The translations under genes and the position numbers were made by a program. 5,154 nucleotides of DNA from an uncultured Anaerolineae bacterium (GTDB lineage: Bacteria; Chloroflexota; Anaerolineae; Anaerolineales; Villigracilaceae): contig CAIRYE010000115.1 of the NCBI GenBank assembly GCA_903882765.1, forward strand, positions 1 through 5,154, read 5' to 3'. Numbering within the stretch: position 1 is the first letter of the stretch; the number at the start of each line of letters is the position of its first letter. Of the stretch, positions 1-5,014 are shown in pieces. The notes under the pieces are model-generated. The model worked only from the letters and a program-made list of their open reading frames with translations. It was not told the DNA's origin and ran no database searches.

Positions 1-235
1 GCACCATCGGCACCAGCACATCCTTGCCGTTCACCTGGAAGTTGAGCCCAATGCCTAGCGGCAAGCTGTGTAAGCCTACTACGTTCTCGATCATGTGGTC
101 GGCGTTCTCATAGGCGAGCCCGCCGTCTTTCCAGGCGCTTAACTCATCCGGGGCTAGGCCGGTGGCTTGGCAGATCACCCGGATCTTCTCTTCTTCATTT
201 AATTTGTAAAAGCCTTGTATGCGTGAGTTTGTCAT
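1..235 (-). CDS. mvaA: Hydroxymethylglutaryl-CoA reductase, class II (degradative type), N-terminal part
   Basis: Partial gene cut by the left edge. The reverse strand gives 78 codons starting MTNSRIQGFYKLNEEEKIRV. Class II HMG-CoA reductases interconvert HMG-CoA and mevalonate using NAD(P)H in the cytosol. The identification rests on three family features seen here in order: the opening SRIxGFYKL-x-EE-(K/R) block at residues 4-17, the helix ending in MIENVVG (48-54), and PLGIGLNFQVNGKDVLVPMV (59-78), which matches the family's conserved PxGxxxNFxxNGxDxxVPM stretch. The catalytic Glu in the EEPSVVAA block should lie just past the edge and cannot be seen. The start is the only sensible ATG; an AAGGCG a few bases upstream is a weak ribosome site. 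The gene is divergent from the histidine kinase. Whether it makes mevalonate for isoprenoids or degrades it depends on neighbours to the left. The 'degradative' label reflects the usual family name only. Confidence 0.87.
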   Translation of the reverse strand, partial: MTNSRIQGFYKLNEEEKIRVICQATGLAPDELSAWKDGGLAYENADHMIENVVGLHSLPLGIGLNFQVNGKDVLVPMV

Positions 236-307
236 GGTTCGCCTTGAAACAATGGTATTCTTTGATTTTAACGGGTTACGCTAGCAAAACCTATCAACTT
301 CGTAAAC

Positions 308-335
308 TTGACAATTAAGGTCGCTAAGGTAGAAT
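308..335 (+). promoter_or_regulatory. Sigma70-type promoter of the histidine kinase-transporter operon
   Basis: A perfect -35 hexamer TTGACA (308-313) is followed after 16 nt by TAGAAT (330-335), which matches five of six bases of the -10 consensus. Transcription would begin near 341-343, leaving a leader of only about 14 nt that just contains the ribosome site AGGAG. This placement rules out the TTG at 308 as a start codon, because it is the -35 box itself. The spacer carries two TAAGGT direct repeats (316-321 and 325-330), a possible regulator site. Confidence 0.72.
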
Positions 336-343
336 CGTTTATT

Positions 344-348
344 AGGAG
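344..348 (+). promoter_or_regulatory. Ribosome binding site deciding the kinase start
   Basis: AGGAG lies 7 nt before the ATG at 356. This is ideal spacing and selects that ATG over the upstream in-frame TTG at 308, which has no comparable site and overlaps the promoter. Confidence 0.8.
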
Positions 349-355
349 ACACGCG

Positions 356-2032
356 ATGACTGTTTTGCGTCAACAGCTGGATGAAAAATTGATAGCCTTG
401 CACCAGGCTAGTTTGCAGTTGGTGGAGGATGTTTCGATCGATTCTTTGCTCGAGCGCATCGCCATACTTGCTTGTGAGCAAGCCAACGCAAGGTACTCCG
501 CCTTGGGGGTGACCGGTTCTGATGATAAAACCCTCGACCAGTTCATTACCGTTGGGTTAAGCGGCTCTGAGGTCAAACGAATTGCCCACAACCCAATGGG
601 CAACGGCTTACTGGGCGAGATCATTCGCTCGCGCGACCCGTTACGTGTTCCCAATATCGCCGCGGATCATCGCAGCGCTGGCTTTCCTGAACATCACCCT
701 CATATGCGCTCCTTCCTGGGCGTTCCTATTTTGCTGGGGGAAAAACCGGTTGGTCATATTTACCTCACCGACAAAACCGACGACACCGATTTCAATACAG
801 AGGATGAGCAGATCATCCAAATGCTGGCATCCTATGCCGCGGTGGCCATCAAAAACGCCACCTACGTTGAGGAGCTAAATAAGCGCGATCAGATGCTGCA
901 GCGCCACACACAGGATCTGGAACTTCTCAACAACATCGGCGGCTCCATCAACACCTCCGTTAAACCTGATGAAATATTGCAGAACACCCTTTCGCTGGTG
1001 ATCAGCCATTTAAATGTAGAAGCCGGTGAGATCTTTTTGGTGTCGGAAGATAAGAATATTTTAGAGCTTGCCCTGCACCGCGGCCAGGCTGCCGAGGTAT
1101 TTTGGACACGTAATAAATTTAATATCGGCGAAGGTGTTATTGGCCAAGTGGCAAAAACCGGCAAGCCGGTGATCAGCTACGACCTGGAAAACGACGACCG
1201 CTTTCTGCGCAGCGCTATTGTTTCGGCAGGGTTCAGGCAAATGGCCTGCTTCCCGCTCATCTCACGCGGAGTGGTTATTGGGGTGCTGGCTGCCTTTACC
1301 CTAAGCCAAACCATGATCGATGAACGCGACCTGAAGATCATCAGCGCCATCTGCAACTGGGCCGGCATCGCCATTGAAAACACCAACTTTCACCACGATG
1401 CACGCCGCATGGCCGTGTTGGAAGAGCGCGATCGCATCGGCATGGACCTGCACGACGGCATCATCCAAGACATTTACGGGGTTGGCCTGATGTTAGATCA
1501 CGCCCGCCTCGATATCCATAGCGACCCAAATCGGTCCGCCGGGCAGATACAAACCGCCATCAACGGCCTCAACCGCACCATCCGCGATATCCGATCCTAC
1601 ATTTTAGATCTAAAACCGCGCGAACTGGGGGAAGAAAACCTGCTAGACGGGCTAAAACGGCTGGTGATGGAATACAAAGTGAACACCCTGGCGGACGCGG
1701 TGTTAAAAGGCCAGGCAAAAGAACTGGCGAACCTGCCCCAAAAACACGCCCTCGCTCTGTTCCTCATTTGCCAAGAAGCCTTAGCGAACATCGCCAAGCA
1801 CGCTCATGCCAAGCGGGTGGAACTGAACGTATGGACCTCACCAGAGCGGGTGATGATGGAAATTCAGGATAATGGGTTGGGCTTTGATGTTGAAAAAAGC
1901 AGCCAAACCCTGGGCCATGGTTTATCCAATATGCACACCCGCGCCAAAAACGTGGGCGGCGACCTTGAGATCACCTCAGTACTCCACGAAGGCACCTCCA
2001 TCTTTGCTTGGGTGCCTCGCGGAAAAGCCTAA
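356..2032 (+). CDS. Soluble GAF-GAF sensor histidine kinase, DevS/NarX-type (HisKA_3)
   Basis: A 558-aa two-component sensor kinase with no membrane segment, so it should sense a cytosolic signal. Order: GAF 1 (about 25-170), a linker likely to be helical (170-195), GAF 2 (about 195-345), HisKA_3 dimerisation domain (about 355-420) and HATPase (about 463-555). Phosphoacceptor His366 lies in LHDGIIQ; Asp367 is the acidic neighbour and Gln371 sits where NarX-type kinases have their phosphatase Gln, suggesting both activities. ATP-site motifs are the N box QEALANIAKHA (473-483), G1 DNGLGF (505-510) and G2 GHGLSN (520-525). GAF 1 resembles the DevS/DosT heme GAF: the segment GFPEHHPHM (109-117) puts His114 where DevS has its heme ligand His149, and Tyr136 in IYLTDK matches DevS Tyr171 with the same 22-residue spacing. 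That alignment is from memory, and non-heme GAFs share parts of this motif. The kinase class is certain; the ligand is inferred. No response regulator is adjacent. The stop overlaps the next gene's start. Confidence 0.93.
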   Translation: MTVLRQQLDEKLIALHQASLQLVEDVSIDSLLERIAILACEQANARYSALGVTGSDDKTLDQFITVGLSGSEVKRIAHNPMGNGLLGEIIRSRDPLRVPNIAADHRSAGFPEHHPHMRSFLGVPILLGEKPVGHIYLTDKTDDTDFNTEDEQIIQMLASYAAVAIKNATYVEELNKRDQMLQRHTQDLELLNNIGGSINTSVKPDEILQNTLSLVISHLNVEAGEIFLVSEDKNILELALHRGQAAEVFWTRNKFNIGEGVIGQVAKTGKPVISYDLENDDRFLRSAIVSAGFRQMACFPLISRGVVIGVLAAFTLSQTMIDERDLKIISAICNWAGIAIENTNFHHDARRMAVLEERDRIGMDLHDGIIQDIYGVGLMLDHARLDIHSDPNRSAGQIQTAINGLNRTIRDIRSYILDLKPRELGEENLLDGLKRLVMEYKVNTLADAVLKGQAKELANLPQKHALALFLICQEALANIAKHAHAKRVELNVWTSPERVMMEIQDNGLGFDVEKSSQTLGHGLSNMHTRAKNVGGDLEITSVLHEGTSIFAWVPRGKA

Positions 2033-2883
2033 TGCCATTCTTCGCTATCTTTCTCCTCCTCATTTCGGCGGTGTTTCACACCAGCTGGAACTTTTTGCTA
2101 AAGAATTCTGAAAACAAGTTCATCGTCATTTGGTGGGGCCTGCTCATTGGCTCCATCGTCTTTTCTCCCTTGCTCATTTATTATGGGCTGCCGCAGCCGC
2201 AAGTGTGGAAGTGGTTTTTGGTCAGTGTGCTGATCGAAATCGTTTACTACATCTCGCTTAGCATCTCCTACCAGATCGAAGATTTTTCCATCGTCTACCC
2301 CTTTGCCAGAGGGTCCGCGCCGGTCTTCCTATTATTATGGTCCACCTTCATCTTAAAGGAAGAGCTCACCCCAGGCGGGTTGGTTGGCATCATCGCGCTC
2401 ATCAGCGGGTTATTCATCCTCACCTCGGGCAGCATCGACCTAAAGCGTTCGGCGAAACGACCGATCGGCTTGTTGATGGCAACTTTTCTCGGTTTTCTCA
2501 TTTCCATCTACACCGTTATCGATGGCTCGATGGTCAAGCTCACCTCTCCTATCTCGTACGCCGCTTTGCTTTTCTTTTGTATCCCCATTCTCACCTTTCC
2601 GCTGATGATGCAAACCTTTGGTTGGCGGCAAATGAAGGATGTGATCAAAGCCCAGCCGCTGCGCGTTTCTACCATCGGGATCTTCTCGGTGTTGGCGTAC
2701 TTGCTTACCTTGGTTGCCTACCAAACCACCAAGATCGGCTACTCTGGCTCCGTGCGCGAGATCAGCGTGGTGTTTGGAGCGCTGGCGGGCTGGCTGGTGC
2801 TAAAAGAAAGCTTTGGCAAGCGGCGATTGGTAGGTTCCATCGTCCTATTCGCCGGCTTATTGTGCATTGGAATTTTTGGGTAA
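2032..2883 (+). CDS. EamA/DMT-superfamily membrane transporter
   Basis: A 283-aa very hydrophobic protein with about ten predicted membrane helices (roughly 2-20, 30-50, 60-80, 89-107, 114-132, 145-163, 174-192, 212-230, 241-257, 264-282). This is the normal size and layout for drug/metabolite transporters built from two EamA repeats. Repeat 1 ends with YPFARGSAPVF (89-99) and KEELTPGGLVGI (109-120). Repeat 2 shows the matching SVREISVVFGALAGWLVLKES (240-260, interrupted here only as a label) followed by the last helix. Positively charged residues at 138-143 mark the cytosolic link between the repeats. Family members export or exchange small metabolites in the inner membrane; the substrate cannot be read from the sequence. 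I chose the ATG at 2032 because it overlaps the kinase stop as TAATG, with GGAA 7 nt upstream. A TTG at 2008 would add eight polar residues and has no ribosome site. The overlap implies translational coupling with the kinase, so its substrate may relate to the sensed signal. Confidence 0.88.
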   Translation: MPFFAIFLLLISAVFHTSWNFLLKNSENKFIVIWWGLLIGSIVFSPLLIYYGLPQPQVWKWFLVSVLIEIVYYISLSISYQIEDFSIVYPFARGSAPVFLLLWSTFILKEELTPGGLVGIIALISGLFILTSGSIDLKRSAKRPIGLLMATFLGFLISIYTVIDGSMVKLTSPISYAALLFFCIPILTFPLMMQTFGWRQMKDVIKAQPLRVSTIGIFSVLAYLLTLVAYQTTKIGYSGSVREISVVFGALAGWLVLKESFGKRRLVGSIVLFAGLLCIGIFG

Positions 2884-2903
2884 TTTGTAACTTGAAAAAT
2901 TAT

Positions 2904-2923
2904 GTTTCACAGGCTTGTCAAAC
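2904..2923. repeat. Imperfect inverted repeat after the transporter gene
   Basis: The arms GTTTCACA and TGTCAAAC are separated by GGCT. Seven of eight pairs match, with one central C-C mismatch. It lies 20 nt past the transporter stop. It could be an operator or a weak 3'-end hairpin; the T-rich tract starts 11 nt later, too far for a standard intrinsic terminator. Confidence 0.4.
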
Positions 2924-2976
2924 GGAATTTAAAGTTTTTCTTTTTTTAACATATATACACGATAAGGTCGAAAAAT

Positions 2977-3004
2977 GGGTATGTACCCCCATATATGGGG
3001 GGTA
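2977..3004. promoter_or_regulatory. Palindromic candidate operator with three GGGTA half-sites
   Basis: Bases 2986-3001 form a perfect 16-bp palindrome, CCCCCATATATGGGGG. It sits inside a wider set of GGGTA half-sites: GGGTA at 2977-2981, its complement TACCC at 2984-2988, and GGGTA again at 3000-3004, 23 nt from the first. TACCC/GGGTA symmetry with C and G tracts recalls operators of the CsoR/RcnR metal- or sulfur-sensing repressors, but the 6-bp A+T centre differs from the ones I remember and no such regulator is in the window. There is no T-run after it, so it is not a terminator. It lies about 170 nt upstream of the likely dnaA transcription start. Confidence 0.5.
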
Positions 3005-3031
3005 GAGGCGGGGGAGCAAAGCCTGATTTCG

Positions 3032-3121
3032 GAAACGCATGTTCTACCGTTTCGTTAAACCATATCCTATCTTTTTGTTTAAACCGTTTTCTTTAAACCT
3101 TAAAAAAGGTTAAGTTTTAAG
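3032..3121. repeat. A+T-rich block of short repeats upstream of dnaA
   Basis: TTAAACC occurs three times (starts 3055, 3079, 3093). The two longer units begin ACCGTTT and end TTAAACC (3047-3061 and about 3083-3099). GTTTAAAC at 3077-3084 is a perfect palindrome. AACCTT/AAGGTT arms (3096-3101, 3106-3111) and CTTAAAA/TTTTAAG arms (3099-3105, 3115-3121) overlap and so would form alternative hairpins. GAAACG/CGTTTC arms flank the left side (3032-3037, 3048-3053). The arrangement could be a regulator-binding or easily melted region; its role is unknown. Confidence 0.5.
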
Positions 3122-3140
3122 ACCGGCGTAGGGTTTTTGT

Positions 3141-3170
3141 GTGGCAAGAATATTGGATTGTTGCTAAAAT
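3141..3170 (+). promoter_or_regulatory. Probable dnaA promoter with extended -10
   Basis: TGCTAAAAT (3162-3170) provides an extended -10: TG, one base, then TAAAAT with five of six consensus bases. A partial -35, GTGGCA (3141-3146, four of six), lies 18 nt upstream. Transcription would start near 3177, giving a leader of about 140 nt before dnaA. This is the best promoter I can see between the transporter gene and dnaA, but the weak -35 keeps the call tentative. Confidence 0.45.
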
Positions 3171-3189
3171 GAACGTGTTGGTTCGGCCG

Positions 3190-3210
3190 GGGATGTGGGT
3201 TTCACGTCCC
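3190..3210 (+). other. Stable hairpin in the dnaA leader
   Basis: GGGATGTG (3190-3197) pairs with CACGTCCC (3203-3210) across a GGTTT loop: eight base pairs including one U-G wobble. It would lie about 13 nt from the predicted 5' end of the dnaA transcript. No U-run follows, so it is not a terminator; it could stabilise the mRNA or be part of a regulatory fold. Confidence 0.45.
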
Positions 3211-3306
3211 TATAAATCCAGGAAAGATCATCAAATTGAACGGTAGTTTCCTCCCGCTGGTTAGAAAATAGCCAATGGTCTGATTCACTCAACTGTAAAA
3301 CCTTTT

Positions 3307-3310
3307 GGAG
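3307..3310 (+). promoter_or_regulatory. Ribosome binding site deciding the dnaA start
   Basis: GGAG lies 6 nt before the ATG at 3317. The in-frame TTG at 3305 overlaps this site and has no ribosome site of its own, so the ATG is preferred. Confidence 0.75.
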
Positions 3311-3316
3311 AATTGC

Positions 3317-4672
3317 ATGGACTTGGAACAAGCTTGGAAGTCAGTAAAAGGGCAGCTGCAAATGGATATGTCCCGTGCCTCCTTCAACACCTGGGTGAAG
3401 GATACGAACGCGCTCGCGTTTGAAGATGGGGTAATGACCGTTGCGGTAAGCAATGCCTACGCGCGCGATTGGCTTGAAAGCCGCCTATCGAGCACTGTAA
3501 CGCGCTTGCTCACTGGCATTATGAACCGCCAAGTATCCGTTGAGTTCGTGGTAGAACACGCCGCCAACGCCGAGACCGCCGAGCAAAGCACCTCCGATCT
3601 CTCTTCCGTAGCGGAAGAAAGCCAGCCCGCCGCGCCTCGCGTGAGCAACGCCAGCCTAAACCCGCGCTACACCTTCGAAAACTTCATCGTCGGCTCTAAC
3701 AACCGCCTTGCCCATGCCGCCGCGCTATCCGTCTCCGAAACACCCGCCCAAAGCTACAACCCGTTATTCATCTATAGCGGCGTAGGACTTGGCAAAACAC
3801 ATCTATTACACGCCATAGGCAACGCTTGCACCGCCAAAAACCTGCGTGTCCTCTATGTTACTTCTGAAGAATTTACCAACGATATGATCCAATCCATCCG
3901 CCAGCACACCACCCAGGCCTTCCGCGATAAATATCGCTCCGCCGATGTGCTGCTGCTGGATGATATCCAATTCATCGCCGGCAAAGAAGGCACCCAAGAA
4001 GAATTCTTTCACACCTTCAACAGCTTGCACGGCCAAGGCAAACAGATCGTCATCACCTCAGACCGCACCCCAAGGTCTATGCCTACCTTAGAAGAACGCC
4101 TGCGCAGCCGCTTTGAGTGGGGCTTGCTGGCGGATATCCAATCGCCCGATCTCGAAACCCGCAACGCCATCCTGCGCTCTAAAGCCGAACGCATGGGCAA
4201 GCGCGTCCCCGCCGAGATCATCGACCTGATCGCCAAACGCGTGCACACCAACATCCGTGAACTTGAAGGCGCCCTCAACCGCGTAGTAGCTTTTTCGGAG
4301 CTGGCCGGCGTGCCCTATACCACCCAACTGGCCGAAGTAGCCCTGGTAGACCTGCTGCCGCAGCTGGTCAACATCACCCCCTCCAAACTCATCGCGCTGG
4401 TGGCAGCCGAGTGGCAAACCACCGTAGAAGCGCTAACCGGCAAAAGCCGCACCAAACACATCGCCGAGCCGCGCCAGGTGGCCATGTACCTGCTGCGCCA
4501 CGAAACCAACGCCTCGCTGCCCCAGATCGGCGAAGTACTAGGCGGCCGCGACCACACCACCATTATGTATGGCATCGAAAAGATCCAAGGCGAGATCTTG
4601 GTGAAGAAAGACGTAGAACGCAAGATCAACAAGATCAAACAGCAGCTGCACACGCAAGCCGCATACGCGTAA
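3317..4672 (+). CDS. dnaA: Chromosomal replication initiator protein DnaA
   Basis: A complete 451-aa DnaA, a normal length for the family. In the cytosol it binds origin DNA as an ATP complex, opens it and loads the replicative helicase; it also acts as a transcription factor. Domain I (1-80) has the usual W-rich start and the RDWLESR region (50-56). Domain II is a short Ala/Ser/Glu-rich linker (about 83-113). Domain III, the AAA+ core, starts at LNPRYTFENFIVGSNNRLAH (114-133). It has Walker A GVGLGKTH (155-162), Walker B LLLDDIQF (212-219), sensor 1 TSD (247-249), the arginine finger Arg265 in RLRSRFEWGL, and sensor 2 Arg314 in NIRELEGALNRV. Domain IV (about 355-451) carries the DNA-binding signature GGRDHTTIMYGIEKI (409-423). 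All key residues are intact, so it should be functional. The ATG at 3317 gives the expected MDLEQAWKSV start. The gene has its own likely promoter and a terminator 7 nt after the stop, so it is probably monocistronic; dnaN is not adjacent within this window. Confidence 0.98.
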   Translation: MDLEQAWKSVKGQLQMDMSRASFNTWVKDTNALAFEDGVMTVAVSNAYARDWLESRLSSTVTRLLTGIMNRQVSVEFVVEHAANAETAEQSTSDLSSVAEESQPAAPRVSNASLNPRYTFENFIVGSNNRLAHAAALSVSETPAQSYNPLFIYSGVGLGKTHLLHAIGNACTAKNLRVLYVTSEEFTNDMIQSIRQHTTQAFRDKYRSADVLLLDDIQFIAGKEGTQEEFFHTFNSLHGQGKQIVITSDRTPRSMPTLEERLRSRFEWGLLADIQSPDLETRNAILRSKAERMGKRVPAEIIDLIAKRVHTNIRELEGALNRVVAFSELAGVPYTTQLAEVALVDLLPQLVNITPSKLIALVAAEWQTTVEALTGKSRTKHIAEPRQVAMYLLRHETNASLPQIGEVLGGRDHTTIMYGIEKIQGEILVKKDVERKINKIKQQLHTQAAYA

Positions 4673-4679
4673 GAATATG

Positions 4680-4706
4680 AAAACGAGCCGATGGGCTCGT
4701 TTTTTT
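4680..4706 (+). terminator. Intrinsic terminator of dnaA
   Basis: AAAACGAGCC (4680-4689) and GGCTCGTTTT (4694-4703) form a perfect 10-bp stem around a GATG loop, with a run of seven T (4700-4706) on the 3' side. It begins 7 nt after the dnaA stop. The A-run on the 5' side means it could also work weakly in the other direction. Confidence 0.95.
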
Positions 4707-5014
4707 GTTGTTGGGGGGAACACAAGGAAAATTGTGGCGGAAGGATGAAATATGTAGTGGCGAGGCACGACTCGTCCAGGTTTTGGTTCATAGATCAACC
4801 CAACTCAGTTTTTATGCTTATTTTTGGTTTAAATGATAACAGATCCTCGTGTTTAGGAATTTTAGAAAGGTTTATCAGCCTGTAAAGCCTCGAAATTATC
4901 AGCAATAATAGTGAGAATATGCACCCCCAAACCATACAATAATTCCATAGGATGAATGAACAGTAAGTAGTAGAATTAACAAAACAATATTCAGCCAGTT
5001 TGGAGGATTTTTTT
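4707..5014. other. 308-nt non-coding region between dnaA and the SPFH gene
   Basis: This A+T-rich stretch has no gene I can support. It holds a G6 run (4713-4718), a small CGAG/CTCG hairpin (4761-4774), a loose GGTT/AACC inverted repeat (4785-4800), two direct copies of TTATCAGC 24 nt apart (4872-4879, 4896-4903), an inverted TTATCA copy (4834-4839) and a weak promoter candidate (4911-4940). It must contain the promoter of the SPFH gene, because the dnaA terminator isolates it. Confidence 0.6.
4911..4940 (+). promoter_or_regulatory. Tentative promoter of the SPFH gene
   Basis: TACAAT (4935-4940) matches five of six -10 bases, and GTGAGA (4911-4916) matches four of six -35 bases with an 18-nt spacer. 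The start would be near 4947, giving a leader of about 68 nt. A second -10-like TAGAAT at 4971-4976 has no good -35. The region is A+T-rich, so chance matches are likely. Confidence 0.25.

Larger units (their letters stand above)
236..355. other. Divergent intergenic region between HMG-CoA reductase and histidine kinase
   Basis: This 120-nt spacer separates two divergent genes. The right half holds a near-consensus rightward promoter, described separately. For the leftward reductase gene the signals are poor. A TTGATA (minus strand, 297 to 292) and a TAAAAT (270 to 265) are both present, but 21 nt lie between them, too far for a standard sigma70 pair, so I do not call a leftward promoter. If that TTGATA were used, the two -35 boxes would sit within about 10 bp of each other, and regulators bound here could affect both genes. 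Confidence 0.6.
2884..3316. other. 433-nt non-coding region between the transporter gene and dnaA
   Basis: I find no credible gene here. From left to right it holds an imperfect inverted repeat (2904-2923), a T-rich tract (2935-2947), a perfect C5-ATATAT-G5 palindrome with flanking GGGTA half-sites (2977-3004), a G-rich stretch (2997-3016), GAAACG/CGTTTC arms (3032-3053), an A+T-rich block with three TTAAACC copies (3055-3120), a probable dnaA promoter (3141-3170) and a leader able to form hairpins (3190-3260). No cluster of TTATCCACA-type DnaA boxes is visible. No convincing terminator follows the transporter gene. Confidence 0.65.

Noticed and set aside
2008..2031. TTG start for the transporter inside the kinase gene
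   Set aside because: It adds eight polar residues before the first membrane helix and lacks a ribosome site; the ATG at 2032 overlaps the kinase stop in a common coupling arrangement.
2989..2998. CCATATATGG, an exact eukaryotic CArG box
   Set aside because: It is only the centre of the bacterial palindrome; the serum response factor context does not apply here.
2337..3005. 222-codon plus-strand frame overlapping the transporter and the palindrome
   Set aside because: It is out of frame with the EamA gene, rich in His and Arg, and has no family motif; it is a shadow of the transporter coding sequence.
2977..3016. Possible G-quadruplex from the G6 and G5 runs
   Set aside because: Only two long G-runs plus short ones are close together, and the C-run between them favours duplex pairing over a quadruplex.
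3140..3148. TGTGG-containing 9-mers as DnaA boxes (also near 3194 and 4733)
   Set aside because: By my reading each matches the consensus at no more than six of nine bases and they do not cluster, which is expected by chance.
3305..3316. TTG start for dnaA four codons upstream of the ATG
   Set aside because: The TTG overlaps the ribosome site GGAG that serves the ATG at 3317, and it would give an atypical DnaA N-terminus.
4315..4791. 158-codon minus-strand frame opposite the end of dnaA
   Set aside because: It is antisense to the conserved DNA-binding domain of DnaA and crosses the terminator; its Ser/Arg/Trp-rich composition is typical of a shadow frame.
4745..4885. 46-codon open frame after the dnaA terminator
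   Set aside because: The purine-rich GGAAGG directly abuts the ATG with no spacing, no promoter is evident, and the peptide shows no recognisable motif. An in-frame ATG further upstream lies inside the terminator.
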